Of a stretch of DNA of 64,000 nucleotides, positions 33,880 through 43,233 are shown piece after piece (position 1 is the first letter of the stretch; every line of letters begins with the position of its first letter). A program made the position numbers and the translations under genes. Source of the stretch: Maricaulis maris (lineage in GTDB: Bacteria; Pseudomonadota; Alphaproteobacteria; Caulobacterales; Maricaulaceae). A model generated the notes under the pieces. That model was not told the DNA's origin. It saw only the letters and a list, made by a program, of their open reading frames with translations, and made no database searches. The stretch lies in contig NZ_RBIM01000005.1 in NCBI RefSeq assembly GCF_003634045.1, positions 1 through 64,000 of the forward strand. Reading direction: 5' to 3'.

Positions 33880-34788
33880 ATGCATATCGACCTCTCGATC
33901 AATCAGCCGACCTGGGACCTGGCCCTGATGGCCAAGCCCGCCGCCCTGCAACAGGACTGGAGCTATGGCGACGCCGTGGCCGCCCTTGGCGGGCGGGTGA
34001 TCCGGGCCGGGCTGGTCGAGGATGGCGTGCTGGTCGGACTGGCCCAGTTCACGGTGCGCCGTGTCGGCGGTCTGGTCGGCATGGCCTTGTGCACCCGCGG
34101 ACCGGTCTGGCTGGAAGCGGTGACGCCGGCCGGAAAGGCCGAGGCCTACAAGGCCTTGAAGGCCGGGTTGGGTCTGCCATGGCCGCGCATTGTCATGTTT
34201 ACGCCGGACGAGGTCGCGGCGGCGGGTGTCCACCGGATGAGCCGGGTGATGACGGGATATTCCACCGTCATGCTCGACCTGACACAGCCGGCAGAAACGC
34301 TGCTGGCCGCGGCCGACGGGAAGTGGCGCAACCGGTTGCGGTCGGCGGAAAAATCAGGGGCCAAGGTTGTCGTCAACGGCACCAAGCTGGCGCAATACCG
34401 CTGGTTGCTCGAAACGGAAGAAGCACAGCGTGCCGAGCGCGGTTACCGGGCGACCCCGGCCGCGCTGATCCCGGACTATATTGCCGCCAAACCGGACCGT
34501 GAAAGCCTTATCGTATTGCGGATTGACGAGGGCAAGCAAAAGCGTGCGGCCATGCTCTTCCTCATCCATGGCTGCGCCGCGACCTATCATCTGGGCTGGC
34601 TTGATCCGGAATTTCGCCAGAGCAGCGCCCATAATCTGTTGCTGTGGCAGGCCATCGAAAGGCTTCAGCAAAGAGGCGTCCGCCAGCTTGACCTGGGCGG
34701 TGTCAACACGACATCCGGTGCGGGCATTGCCCGCTTCAAGATCGGTACCGGAGGTGCCGTGACCACGCTGGCCGGGACCTATCTCTAG
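33880..34788 (+). CDS. FemAB/GNAT-like acyltransferase
   Basis: The start is taken at ATG 33880 (MHIDLSINQPTWDLAL), because the open frame before it overlaps the divergent small gene; this gives 302 residues. The fold is a double-GNAT as in FemAB/peptidoglycan-bridge and lipid-linked aminoacyl transferases: an N-terminal half with QDWSYGDAVAALGGRVIRAGL, a middle basic helix KWRNRLRSAEKSGAKV, and a C-terminal half with FLIHGCAATYHLGWLDPEFRQSSAHNLLLWQAI. The last part, LDLGGVNTTSGAGIARFKIGTGG, is a FemAB hallmark. The substrate is unknown. Confidence 0.75.
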   Translation: MHIDLSINQPTWDLALMAKPAALQQDWSYGDAVAALGGRVIRAGLVEDGVLVGLAQFTVRRVGGLVGMALCTRGPVWLEAVTPAGKAEAYKALKAGLGLPWPRIVMFTPDEVAAAGVHRMSRVMTGYSTVMLDLTQPAETLLAAADGKWRNRLRSAEKSGAKVVVNGTKLAQYRWLLETEEAQRAERGYRATPAALIPDYIAAKPDRESLIVLRIDEGKQKRAAMLFLIHGCAATYHLGWLDPEFRQSSAHNLLLWQAIERLQQRGVRQLDLGGVNTTSGAGIARFKIGTGGAVTTLAGTYL

Positions 34789-34820
34789 CGCTGAAAGACA
34801 GCCATGCTCGCCAAGCCGGT

Positions 34821-36158
34821 CTAGTCGTTGCGGGTGTTGCGCAAGACGCGTCCGTCAGCAAGATGAAGGTCCATCCGTGACGCCGCACCGGATGCCTCGA
34901 CCACAAAGACAAAGCGGGCATCATCGTCACCCGCGAGCCGGAAACGGTGATTGCCGAGCGGTTCGAGCGCGGCCGCGGGGCGGCCGTCGCGGCTGTAGGC
35001 CAGTCGGCCGTCCTCGACGCTGAATGCCCGGATGCCGTACTCGCCGGCATAGCGGGCCAGCTCCGATGTGGTCAGGATGACCGGGTCAGCGCTGGCAGAC
35101 AGGCCTTCGAGCGCCCATTCCAGTGTCAGCCGGGCGCCGTCATCCAGCTCGCCTTCCAAAAGCGTTGCGTAGGCCTGTGACAGGGCGGTATCGAGGGCGG
35201 CATCGGCGCTGGTTGCGATATGCGGGGTTACGCCGGTGCTTTCCCAATTGGTGCCGGTGATCGGATTGCGGGCCGAGCCGGTCGACACGAAGATGGCAAA
35301 GCCGGACGCGGTGAAATAGGTGCCACCCGGATTGCCGGCGCCATAGGTGGTCTCGCCGATCAGGGTCGCCCGTTCCAAAGCCTGGAGATGGTAGGGGAAG
35401 GCCTCGCCGGCCGAGCCGGTGCGGGCACTGGTCAGCACATAGAGCGGCACGTCGGGTCGGTGTCCGGCCGGATGCGATGGCAGGGACCACAGTTGGTTGG
35501 GGTATTCATAGTCGCGCGACACGAAGGTGTTGATCAGCGTATCGCCGCCCGGCTCCAGGAAATGGCTGATCAGATATTGCACCATTGACGGCGCGCCGCC
35601 GCCATTCTGGCGGACATCGAAGATCACGGCGTCGGTCCCGGCGACGAATTCCAGGGCCGCGCGGGCGGTCTGTTCTGCCGGCGCGATCGGCGCAAACTGG
35701 CGCAGGTCGATATAGCCGATATTGCCGGCCAGGATCTCGACCCGGGCGAAGCCGAAATTCTGGCGACGCAGGGGCGCCCAAGGGTCAGCAGGGCGCGCGT
35801 CGGACGGGTCGCTTTCGCGGCGGCGCGGCCCCGCCATCGCAGCCGCGGCCGCGTCACGGCCGACATGATTGACACCGAAATGACGGTCTTCGGCAGACAG
35901 GCGGGTCGTCAGGGCTGTGGCGAGCCCCTCCCCGTCCGTGATCGCGTCAAAGGCGCCGGCCACTTCCGCGGCGCGCAGGTCTGCAGCGATTGCGGTCGCG
36001 CGCTCGGCGTCGAAGAATTCGTCTTCGATGATCTGCGACAGCTCGCCGATCGCTCGCTCGCGATCGCTGGCCGACAGCGGCGTTTGGGCCGCGACAGGCA
36101 TGGATATGGCGGTCAGAGCAAGACTGAATGCGAGGCTGGTCGTGATGGACTTGATCAT
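34821..36158 (-). CDS. Secreted S41-family serine peptidase
   Basis: The product has 445 residues from ATG 36158, with a signal peptide (MIKSITTSLAFSLALTAISMPVAAQ). The core S41 (tail-specific protease/IRBP-like) domain shows GNIGYIDLRQF, AVIFDVRQNGGG and the nucleophile segment LTSARTGSAGEAFPY. A C-terminal beta domain resembles those that follow S41 or beta-lactamase cores (ELARYAGEYGIRAFSVEDGRL). No PDZ domain is evident. It would degrade peptides in the periplasm or outside the cell. Confidence 0.8.
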   Translation of the reverse strand: MIKSITTSLAFSLALTAISMPVAAQTPLSASDRERAIGELSQIIEDEFFDAERATAIAADLRAAEVAGAFDAITDGEGLATALTTRLSAEDRHFGVNHVGRDAAAAAMAGPRRRESDPSDARPADPWAPLRRQNFGFARVEILAGNIGYIDLRQFAPIAPAEQTARAALEFVAGTDAVIFDVRQNGGGAPSMVQYLISHFLEPGGDTLINTFVSRDYEYPNQLWSLPSHPAGHRPDVPLYVLTSARTGSAGEAFPYHLQALERATLIGETTYGAGNPGGTYFTASGFAIFVSTGSARNPITGTNWESTGVTPHIATSADAALDTALSQAYATLLEGELDDGARLTLEWALEGLSASADPVILTTSELARYAGEYGIRAFSVEDGRLAYSRDGRPAAALEPLGNHRFRLAGDDDARFVFVVEASGAASRMDLHLADGRVLRNTRND

Positions 36159-36301
36159 GGAAATGCTCCCCGTGCTGGGCGGAAAACTTTCCTGAAAACA
36201 GCAATCGCTCAACTTAATTCGCGCTCACAATGCTGACATCAAGGCGCAGAAAACCCTTTCCACACCCCGCGACAACTTCCTAATGTGCGCGCAGCAAAAA
36301 C

Positions 36302-37765
36302 ATGGGGAACGGCATGAACGTCATTTCTGGATATGTCGATATGGTCAACGGCTTCGTGTGGGGGCCGCCAATGCTGCTGCTTCTGCTCGGCACCGGTCTG
36401 TATCTGACCATCGGGCTGGGCTTCATGCCCCTCCGCAAGATCGGTTTCGCGTTTGGCGAGTTGTTGAAGGGGCGCAAGTCTGAGGGCGATGGCGATGTCA
36501 CGCCGTTCCAGGCCCTGATGACCGCGCTGTCTTCGACCATCGGTACCGGCAATATCGCCGGTGTTGCGGTGGCCATCGCGATCGGTGGACCCGGCGCCCT
36601 GTTCTGGATGTGGATGACCGCCCTGGTCGGCATGGCCACCAAGTTTTCCGAAGGCGTGCTGGCGGTAAAATTCCGCGAGGTTGACGCCGACGGCCGCCGC
36701 GTCGGCGGGCCGATGTATTATATCAAGAACGGCATGGGCAAGAAGTGGGTCTGGCTCGGCGGACTGTTCGCCTTCTTCGGCGTCATGGCCGGTCTGGGCA
36801 CGGGCAATGCGATCCAGACGGCGGAAGTCGTGCGTACGGTCGGCGACACTTATGGCGTTGATTATTACATCACCGGTGGCGTGATCGCGGTTCTGGCCGG
36901 GATGGTCATCCTGGGCGGCATCAAGCGGATCGCCAGTGTGGCAGAAAAAGTCGTGCCGGCGATGGCGATCACTTATATCGCACTCGGCTTGGTCGTGGTT
37001 GTGATGAACATCGAGGCCGTCCCGGCAGCGTTCGCCAGCATCTTCTCGCACGCATTCGGTTTCGGTGCGGCGGCAGGCGGCTTCTCCGGTGCTCTGTTGA
37101 TGTTGGCCATGCAGCGTGGTGTGGCGCGCGGCATCTTCTCCAACGAGGCCGGTCAGGGGTCGGCCCCGATCGCGCATGCGGCAGCCCAGAACAATGATCC
37201 GGTTGATCAGGGCATCATCGCCATGCTCGGCACGTTCATCGATACGATCATGGTGTGTTCGATCACCGGCCTGGCCATTCTCACCTCCGGGGTCATCCCG
37301 ACCGAGTGTGATGCCGGTCTGATCGCCCTGGGCGGCAATGTCCCGGAAATCTGCGACACGGGTGCCCGCATCACGACGGCGGCCTTCGCCGACGCATTGC
37401 CGGGCTTTGGCGATCACTTTGTGACCTGGGCGCTGGCACTGTTCGCCTTCACCACCATCCTCGGCTGGTCCTATTATGGTGAGCGTTGTGCCGAATACCT
37501 GCTCGGCGAAAAGGTCATCATTCCCTTCCGCCTGGCCTGGATCGGCATGATCCTCGGCGCTACCTTCCTGCTCTATGCCGGCGACAACGTCACCCAGCTG
37601 ATGAACACGGTCTGGCTCACGACGGACACGCTGACCGGGCTCATGGCTGCGCCAAACCTGATTGCACTGCTGGTGCTCTCGCCCTTGGTCTTCAAGATGA
37701 CCAAGGCCTATTTCGACAAGCTCGAAAAAGGTGCCAAGACCAGCGATGAGACGCCGTCGGCCTGA
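36302..37765 (+). CDS. Sodium:alanine/glycine symporter (AGCS family)
   Basis: The 487-residue inner-membrane protein has about 11 helices. Family signatures are TALSSTIGTGNIAGVAVAI (about residues 75-93, sodium/substrate site) and ARGIFSNEAGQGSAPIAHAAA (about 275-295). It imports alanine or glycine with Na+. ATG 36302 and ATG 36314 are both possible. A single transcription unit ended by a strong hairpin terminator. Confidence 0.92.
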   Translation: MGNGMNVISGYVDMVNGFVWGPPMLLLLLGTGLYLTIGLGFMPLRKIGFAFGELLKGRKSEGDGDVTPFQALMTALSSTIGTGNIAGVAVAIAIGGPGALFWMWMTALVGMATKFSEGVLAVKFREVDADGRRVGGPMYYIKNGMGKKWVWLGGLFAFFGVMAGLGTGNAIQTAEVVRTVGDTYGVDYYITGGVIAVLAGMVILGGIKRIASVAEKVVPAMAITYIALGLVVVVMNIEAVPAAFASIFSHAFGFGAAAGGFSGALLMLAMQRGVARGIFSNEAGQGSAPIAHAAAQNNDPVDQGIIAMLGTFIDTIMVCSITGLAILTSGVIPTECDAGLIALGGNVPEICDTGARITTAAFADALPGFGDHFVTWALALFAFTTILGWSYYGERCAEYLLGEKVIIPFRLAWIGMILGATFLLYAGDNVTQLMNTVWLTTDTLTGLMAAPNLIALLVLSPLVFKMTKAYFDKLEKGAKTSDETPSA

Positions 37766-37784
37766 CTTGGTTGACGCGCACGAG

Positions 37785-37814
37785 AAAGGGCCCTGCCTTG
37801 GCGGGGCCCTTTTT
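37785..37814 (+). terminator. Rho-independent terminator after the AGCS symporter
   Basis: AAAGGGCCC (37785-37793) pairs with GGGCCCTTT, followed by further T. A–T pairs at the base of the stem make it usable in both directions, serving also the minus-strand VanZ-like gene. Confidence 0.88.
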
Positions 37815-37823
37815 ATGTCCGGA

Positions 37824-38216
37824 TCAGTGTGCCTGGTTGCGGCCCGCCAGCCAGGCAAGCCCAAGGCCAGCGACCGCGCCGATCATGTCAGCCACCAGGT
37901 CTGCCATTGACGCGGTTCGACCGGCATCGCCGTGCGCCTGAAGCCACTCGATCGTGCCGCCATATCCAACCAGAATCAGTAGCCCGAACCATCGCGGGAG
38001 GCTTGGCCAGGCAATACGGGCGAGCACGGCCAGCACCGCGAACGCACCGAAATGTTCCAGCTTGTCCGAGCCGAACAGGCGTGGCGGCAGCGCGCTTCCC
38101 GGTTGCAGGGCGAGGTCGGTGATGAGCACAATGGCGACGACAAACAGTATCCGGGCAGCCCAGCGCAGTGTCATGTCTGGACGCGGCGCGCCGGTCTTCC
38201 TAGTTTCCGGTGTCAT
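37824..38216 (-). CDS. VanZ-like family membrane protein
   Basis: About 130 residues from ATG 38216 (MTPETRKTG); ATG 38237 is an alternative that overlaps the divergent bioB start. Four membrane helices, with the VanZ-like motif GSDKLEHFGAFAVLAVLARIAWP after the first and GGTIEWLQAHGDAGRTASMADLVADMIGAVAG in the third and fourth. The Asp/Glu/Gln residues at membrane borders are the conserved ones. The biochemical role is unknown. Confidence 0.78.
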   Translation of the reverse strand: MTPETRKTGAPRPDMTLRWAARILFVVAIVLITDLALQPGSALPPRLFGSDKLEHFGAFAVLAVLARIAWPSLPRWFGLLILVGYGGTIEWLQAHGDAGRTASMADLVADMIGAVAGLGLAWLAGRNQAH

Positions 38217-38235
38217 TTTTCGGGACTGATCTTCC

Positions 38236-39240
38236 ATGAGCCTTCTCAACGATATCGACCAACTGACGCAGGTCCGCACGGACTGGACCCGCGAAAGCGC
38301 CGGCGAAATCTACCGCGCACCGTTCAACGATCTCATCTTTGCGGCGCAGTCCGTGCACAGGAAGTGCCACCCGGCCAATCAGGTGCAAACCAGCCAGCTC
38401 CTGTCGATCAAGACCGGGGGCTGTGCCGAGGACTGCGGCTATTGCAACCAGTCGGCCCATTTTGACACCGGCCTGGCCGCCTCCAAGCTGATGCCGCTCG
38501 ATGATGTCATGAGTGCGGCGAAAAAGGCCAAGGACGGCGGCGCGACGCGTTTCTGCATGGGCGCCGCCTGGCGCGAGTTGAAGACGCGGGACGAGGACAA
38601 GGTCTGCGCCATGATCGAGGGCGTCAAATCGCTCGGCATGGAAACCTGTGTCACGCTCGGCATGCTCGGCGACGGTCAGGCCGAACGCCTGCGCGATGCC
38701 GGGCTGGACTATTACAACCACAATCTGGACACGGCGCCGGAAGATTATGGCCGGGTGATCTCGACCCGGACCTATCAGGACCGGCTCGACACGCTGGCCC
38801 GTGTTCGTGGCGCCGGCATCCATGTCTGCACCGGCGGGATTGTCGGCATGGGCGAGGATGAGGCGGCCCGCATCGGCCTGCTCACCGAGCTCGCCTCGAT
38901 GGACCCGCATCCCGAAAGCGTGCCGATCAACCACCTGGTCGCCGTGCCCGACACACCGCTGGGCGACAGCAAGCCGCTCGACGGGATTGATTTCGTCCGC
39001 ACCATCGCGACGGCCCGCATCCTGATGCCGCGCTCCATGGTCCGCCTGTCGGCGGGTCGTGAGGGCATGAGCCGGGAATTGCAGGCTTTGTGTTTCCTGG
39101 CTGGTGCCAATTCGATCTTTGTCGGCGAAGAATTGCTGACCACGCCGAACCCGGAACGGAATGAGGATTTCGACCTGTTCAAGGCCCTGGGCATCGAGCC
39201 GATGAGCCTTGGTGCGACCGGTTCGGTTCCGGCGGAATAG
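38236..39240 (+). CDS. bioB: Biotin synthase
   Basis: The 334-residue radical-SAM enzyme inserts sulfur into dethiobiotin. The 4Fe-4S cluster motif C-x3-C-x2-C is in [19 protein letters not shown] (about residues 56-75). The second cluster ligands are also present: Cys in RFCMGAAW and ETCVTLGML, and Arg in MVRLSAGR. Length and order match the family. The other bio genes are not nearby. Confidence 0.97.
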   Translation: MSLLNDIDQLTQVRTDWTRESAGEIYRAPFNDLIFAAQSVHRKCHPANQVQTSQLLSIKTGGCAEDCGYCNQSAHFDTGLAASKLMPLDDVMSAAKKAKDGGATRFCMGAAWRELKTRDEDKVCAMIEGVKSLGMETCVTLGMLGDGQAERLRDAGLDYYNHNLDTAPEDYGRVISTRTYQDRLDTLARVRGAGIHVCTGGIVGMGEDEAARIGLLTELASMDPHPESVPINHLVAVPDTPLGDSKPLDGIDFVRTIATARILMPRSMVRLSAGREGMSRELQALCFLAGANSIFVGEELLTTPNPERNEDFDLFKALGIEPMSLGATGSVPAE

Positions 39241-39260
39241 ACAGCGACAGGGAGACGGTG

Positions 39261-39539
39261 ATGGACAGGATCGGGGCGCAGGCGGCGTTGGCGCAATTGT
39301 CCGGCTGGCAAGTCGTCGATGGCCGAGACGCCATTCGCAAAGTCTTCGAGTTCACCGATTTCAACCAGGCGTGGGGCTTCATGAGCCGCGTCGCGGTCAA
39401 GGCCGAGGCGATGAATCATCATCCCGAATGGTTCAATGTCTGGAACAAGGTCGACATCACCCTGGCCACGCATGATGCGGGCGGGGTGACCGGCCTTGAT
39501 GTCGAACTGGCCGGTTTCATGGACGCGATCACCAGCTAG
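39261..39539 (+). CDS. phhB: 4a-hydroxytetrahydrobiopterin dehydratase
   Basis: The 92-residue protein from ATG 39261 (an in-frame GTG lies directly before it) has the pterin dehydratase signature [36 protein letters not shown], with the catalytic His pair and Trp. It recycles the pterin cofactor after aromatic hydroxylation, or helps molybdopterin chemistry. It lies 20 bp after bioB and may be co-transcribed. Confidence 0.92.
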   Translation: MDRIGAQAALAQLSGWQVVDGRDAIRKVFEFTDFNQAWGFMSRVAVKAEAMNHHPEWFNVWNKVDITLATHDAGGVTGLDVELAGFMDAITS

Positions 39540-39555
39540 GCAGCCAGTGGCGGTA

Positions 39556-40005
39556 TCAGTCGGCGTGGATGATGATCATGCCGATCAGGACTTCCGCGCC
39601 TTCCTGGCCCAGCGTCATGTCGGTGGCTTCCTGCAGGATTTGCGAAATCCGGTCGGCGTCCGGCACATCGCCATAGCGATAATGCATGCCGGTATAGATC
39701 GACAGGGCCGAGATATAGGCGTTGCGCAGGCGCGGCATGTACATCTCGACGCGGCGACGCAGGCGGGTGTCGGAAATTTCCAGCCCGGCCTCGATCTGCA
39801 TCAGGCCCTGGGCGCGTCGATTGGACTGAACCGTTGCAGTCAGCGGCGGCAGCGGCATGTAGGTGTCTGACGAGGTGATCGAGCGGTGCCGGTTCTCGTC
39901 CGTTGATTCCTCGGCCGGCGGTGCTGCCAGGGCTGCGGAAGCCGGCACGACGGTTGTGAGCAACAGGCCGAGCAGACCCGGCAGGAGGAGGGCAGGTGCT
40001 TTCAT
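39556..40005 (-). CDS. FliL-like secreted protein
   Basis: The 149-residue protein has a signal peptide (APALLLPGLLGLLLTTVVPASAALA). A domain resembling the FliL periplasmic part follows: YMPLPPLTATVQSNRRAQGLMQIEAGLEISDTRLRRRVEMYMPRLRNAYISALSIY. The usual FliL membrane helix is replaced by a cleavable signal. A link to the flagellar motor is possible, but no flagellar genes are in the window. Confidence 0.6.
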   Translation of the reverse strand: MKAPALLLPGLLGLLLTTVVPASAALAAPPAEESTDENRHRSITSSDTYMPLPPLTATVQSNRRAQGLMQIEAGLEISDTRLRRRVEMYMPRLRNAYISALSIYTGMHYRYGDVPDADRISQILQEATDMTLGQEGAEVLIGMIIIHAD

Positions 40006-40067
40006 GCCTTGTGGATAACACGCGGCGGTAAAGGAAGGGTTCGCGCATGGCCGGGCGGTTGCGCGGC

Positions 40068-40679
40068 TCAGTTCAGCGTGTGCACGATCATCGGCCTGTC
40101 GCGTGCGGCCATGCGGCGGGCAAAGGTGCCGGCGTCGAGCGCCTTCATTGCGCAGTGCAGATACCAGCCGCCCTCACCGGATCTGATTGGCGTCATTATG
40201 CCTTGCCACTGATAGCGATGACGATCGATTTCCGCCTCCCAAACCGCGTCGATGGCGGTGACATCACCGTCAAATATGCCCGACCCCATCATGTCGAGCA
40301 CCAGCGTTTCGCCATTGCGACTGGCCTCCTTGCGGACGGTTTGGCCAACCTCGATCGTGCGGAATTGCGGATGTTCGCGAAAGCCGCGTGACAGGGCGAC
40401 ATAACGCATATTGTCGTCCGCCGCCTGCACCAGGCAGACGACATGCGGGCAAAACTGGATGGCGGTCATCAGGCCGTCGAACAGGCTGCGATTATCGGGG
40501 CGCTCTAATAAGGCCCGGATCGCACTGGCCACATCGTCGCGCGGCGCCGCCGCGCCGGCTTCGATGCGCGAGACCTGCGGTTGGCTCACCCCGATTTGGT
40601 CGGCCAGGCGCTGTTGATTGATGCCCAGCCGCGCCCGGTAGGCGCGCAGTGACTTGCCCCAGTCCAAAACCGTCCCCAT
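40068..40679 (-). CDS. XRE-family transcriptional regulator with sensory C-terminal domain
   Basis: Of its 203 residues, the first 65 or so form a Cro/XRE HTH (LRAYRARLGINQQRLADQIGVSQPQVSRIEAG). The C-terminal part is PAS-like in size and contains CLVQAADDNMRYVALSRGFREHP and DMMGSGIFDGDVTAIDAVWEAEIDRH. Ligand and targets are unknown. It stands alone, divergent from the response regulator gene. Confidence 0.75.
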   Translation of the reverse strand: MGTVLDWGKSLRAYRARLGINQQRLADQIGVSQPQVSRIEAGAAAPRDDVASAIRALLERPDNRSLFDGLMTAIQFCPHVVCLVQAADDNMRYVALSRGFREHPQFRTIEVGQTVRKEASRNGETLVLDMMGSGIFDGDVTAIDAVWEAEIDRHRYQWQGIMTPIRSGEGGWYLHCAMKALDAGTFARRMAARDRPMIVHTLN

Positions 40680-40893
40680 CCGGCCAATCCAGTACTAAAA
40701 TTAGGTGTATATCCGCCACGCCGACGTGCAAGGCGAAATGCCAGCGGGTGTGAGCTGGAACACACGCAGGCGACGCTCATCCATGGCAGCCTTTCCGTTG
40801 GAACCTTGCCCACGCGGTCGTGGACACGGGAGTTTGGGGAGTTCGGGGCAGCCTGCTGACGGGGGCCGGCGCCGGCGAGTAGAGAGCTTGGCC

Positions 40894-41310
40894 ATGAAAA
40901 CCGTGTTGCTGGTCGAAGACTGCGAGGGAGATGTTGAACTGGTCCGGACCGCGTTCGAGCGCTATTCCGGCGCCGTCCGTCTGGAGGTGGCGCGGTCGGG
41001 CGAAGCCGCCCTCGACCTGTTGCGTTGCCGGCAGGTCGGTGACAGTCCGAAGCTGCCGGTGTGCATCCTGCTCGACATGTGCATGAGCCATGGCGATGGC
41101 ATCTGGCTGTTGCGCGGCCTCGATGACACGCCCGGCCTGCGCGACATCCCGGTGATGGTGATGAGCGAGACTGGCGACATGCTCGGTCCGGCCCGGGCTT
41201 TCGGCCGCGTCGTCGGCGCTGTCGAAAAACCGGCCCGCCTCCACGAATTCCGCAAGCTCGTCGAAGACCTCGCCCGCCTCGCCGGTGCGATGCCGCAACT
41301 GGTCAGTTGA
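40894..41310 (+). CDS. Single-domain response regulator (Rcp1-like)
   Basis: The product has 138 residues from ATG 40894; the open frame before it is non-coding in composition. Receiver features are acidic pocket VEDCEGD, phospho-acceptor Asp in CILLDMCMSH, Ser in VMSETGD where Thr/Ser is expected, and Lys in AVEKPAR. No output domain, so it should act by protein contact in a phosphorelay. Another receiver of the same class is encoded at 43234. Confidence 0.82.
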   Translation: MKTVLLVEDCEGDVELVRTAFERYSGAVRLEVARSGEAALDLLRCRQVGDSPKLPVCILLDMCMSHGDGIWLLRGLDDTPGLRDIPVMVMSETGDMLGPARAFGRVVGAVEKPARLHEFRKLVEDLARLAGAMPQLVS

Positions 41311-41364
41311 ACGGGGATGGGTGCCCGTAGGGCGAAGGGGGGTCGAGCTGGACGAACCCGCCTC

Positions 41365-41459
41365 GAACCCGCAGGGTTCGCAAGCGCGACGGCGCGCCGG
41401 CCGGCCAGGCCGCCCCATCGGAGGCGTCCGCAAAGCGGACTGCTGTGAGATCAGGGAAA

Positions 41460-41462
<3 letters not shown>
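41365..41462 (-). repeat. Block-B trailer repeat behind tRNA-Ala
   Basis: In tRNA orientation the CCA is followed by TTTCCCTGATCTCACAGCAG and then the hairpins GTCCGC-TTT-GCGGAC and CGAACCC-TGC-GGGTTCG. The copy at 32746 has the same stems with loops TGC and GTT, so stems are conserved while loops vary. Confidence 0.75.
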
Positions 41463-41535
<73 letters not shown>

Positions 41536-41650
41536 GAACCAAGGACGCCGAGGTACTTTTCCGCCGCTGCGCTGTCAAGCATCCGCGTCTGGACCTTTCC
41601 GGACCGCACGCGCTAAACAGGATCAAACGCGAAACGCAAGCGAGAGCGCA

Positions 41651-41956
41651 ATGAACCAGTCCCTTGGGCAAGCCCTTATCCAATATTTCGTCGATCCCAT
41701 TCTGTTCCTCTTCTACATCATCATCATCGTCGGAATCATCCTGAGCTGGCTCGTCAATTTCAACGTCGTGAACACCAACAACCAGCTGGTGAACATGATC
41801 TGGCGGATGACCCATTCCATCACCGAACCGGTGTTGCGGCCGATCCGCCGGGTCCTGCCGCCGATCGGAGGGCTGGATTTCTCGCCGCTGGTCCTGCTCC
41901 TGATCCTGATGTTCATCCGCGGTTGGCTGTTGCCGCAGATTTATGTCGCCCTCTGA
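41651..41956 (+). CDS. YggT-family membrane protein
   Basis: The 101-residue protein has two hydrophobic regions (FLFYIIIIVGIILSWLV and LVLLLILMFIRGWLLPQIYV) flanking the signature MTHSITEPVLRPIRRVLPPIGGLDFSPL. YggT proteins are inner-membrane proteins often encoded beside DUF167 (YggU), as here. Roles in osmotic or cell-envelope maintenance have been proposed. Confidence 0.92.
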   Translation: MNQSLGQALIQYFVDPILFLFYIIIIVGIILSWLVNFNVVNTNNQLVNMIWRMTHSITEPVLRPIRRVLPPIGGLDFSPLVLLLILMFIRGWLLPQIYVAL

Positions 41957-42286
41957 CGCGTATTCGATGTCGGTCCGGACAGCGTTGTCCTGCGCGTCCG
42001 GCTGACGCCAGGCGCATCCCGCGACGGTATCGAGGCCTGGCGGTGCGACGCGGCCGGACAGATCCATCTTGCGGCGCGGGTCCGTGCCGTGCCGGAGAAG
42101 GGCCGCGCCAATACGGCCCTGATCGCGCTGTTGGCCAAGCAATTGGCTATTCCCAAGCGTGACATCGATGTGATACGCGGCGCGACATCGCGTCTGAAGA
42201 CGATCCGGATTGCCGCTGACCGAGCGGAGCGGGACCGGGTTGTCGTCCAACTGGAGGCCTTCGCGGATGAGCGCAAACCTGATTGA
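41957..42286 (+). CDS. DUF167/YggU family protein with no normal start codon
   Basis: The frame directly after the yggT stop encodes a typical DUF167 domain: VVLRVRLTPGASRDGIEAW, then RAVPEKGRANTALIALLAKQLAIPKRDIDVIRGATSRLKTIRI. It ends at TGA 42284-42286, overlapping folD. No ATG, GTG or TTG occurs in frame until 42089, which would delete half the domain. An ATG at 41943 lies in another frame. A frameshift near 41960, a rare start codon, or reinitiation are possible. The start given is only the frame limit. Confidence 0.75.
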   Translation, partial: RVFDVGPDSVVLRVRLTPGASRDGIEAWRCDAAGQIHLAARVRAVPEKGRANTALIALLAKQLAIPKRDIDVIRGATSRLKTIRIAADRAERDRVVVQLEAFADERKPD

Positions 42287-43163
42287 CGGCAAGGCGGTCG
42301 CCGCCGAGATCGACGCCCGCGCCGGCGAAGTCGGAGCCGGGCTGGCCGCCGCGCTGGGGCGGGCCCCCTGTCTGGCCGTGGTGCTGATCGGCGATGATCC
42401 TGCGAGCGATGTCTATGTTCGCAACAAGGTCCGGCGCACCGAGGCGGCCGGTCTCACCTCGATCGAAATTCGCAAACCGGCGGATGTCAGGGAGGCTGAT
42501 GTGATCGCGATCGTCGAGCGCCTCAATCAGGATGAGGGTGTCGACGGTATTCTCGTGCAGATGCCGCTGCCGGATCATATCAACGCCAATCGCGTGATCA
42601 GCCATATCGACCCGGACAAGGATGTCGACGGGCTGACAGAAACCAGTGCCGGGCGGCTGGTCCTGGGCCAGGCCGGTCTGCGCCCGTGTACGCCGGCGGG
42701 CTGTGTCTTTCTGGCGGAGCGCGCCCTGGGTGACCTGTCCGGCAAGTCGGTCGTTGTGATCGGCCGGTCTATCCTGGTCGGCAAGCCGGCAGCGCTGTTG
42801 TTTCTCGAGAAGAACGCCACGGTGACGATTGCGCATTCGCGCACCGCCGACCTGCCGGCCCTGTGCCGCACGGCGGATATCCTGGTGCCGGCGGTCGGAC
42901 GAGCGGAAATGGTGCGTGGCGACTGGGTAAAGCCGGGCGCCTGCGTGCTGGATGTCGGCATCAACCGTATCGACGCGCCCGAGCGCGGCGCCGGCAAATC
43001 GCGTCTGGTTGGTGATGTCGCGTTTGATGAAATCGTTGGCCATGCCGGCTGGATTACGCCCGTTCCGGGTGGAATTGGCCCGATGACCATTGCAATGCTT
43101 TTGAGAAATACCGTAATAGCGGCAGCGCTTAGGGCGAAACTTCCGCTGCCGGATGATTATTGA
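42267..43163 (+). CDS. folD: Bifunctional methylenetetrahydrofolate dehydrogenase/cyclohydrolase
   Basis: The product has 298 residues from ATG 42267. Family motifs are SDVYVRNKVRRTEAAGL (catalytic Lys), VQMPLPDHIN, DKDVDGLT, GRSILVGKPAALLF (NADP site) and PGGIGPMTIAMLLRNT. It interconverts methylene-, methenyl- and formyl-THF in the cytosol. It overlaps the DUF167 frame by 20 bp. Confidence 0.96.
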   Translation: MSANLIDGKAVAAEIDARAGEVGAGLAAALGRAPCLAVVLIGDDPASDVYVRNKVRRTEAAGLTSIEIRKPADVREADVIAIVERLNQDEGVDGILVQMPLPDHINANRVISHIDPDKDVDGLTETSAGRLVLGQAGLRPCTPAGCVFLAERALGDLSGKSVVVIGRSILVGKPAALLFLEKNATVTIAHSRTADLPALCRTADILVPAVGRAEMVRGDWVKPGACVLDVGINRIDAPERGAGKSRLVGDVAFDEIVGHAGWITPVPGGIGPMTIAMLLRNTVIAAALRAKLPLPDDY

Positions 43164-43233
43164 TCGGACTTGCCTGATTTTGTAAACGGTTCAATAACGC
43201 AACCTGCATAGAATATGAGCCAGGGAGGATTCC

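Noticed and set aside
36239-37864. 541-codon minus-strand ORF opposite the AGCS symporter
   Set aside because: Shadow frame with His/Gln/Asp-rich composition and no domain; the symporter is full length.
42089-42286. DUF167 gene starting at GTG 42089
   Set aside because: This start would remove the first half of the conserved domain, which is plainly encoded in the same frame upstream.
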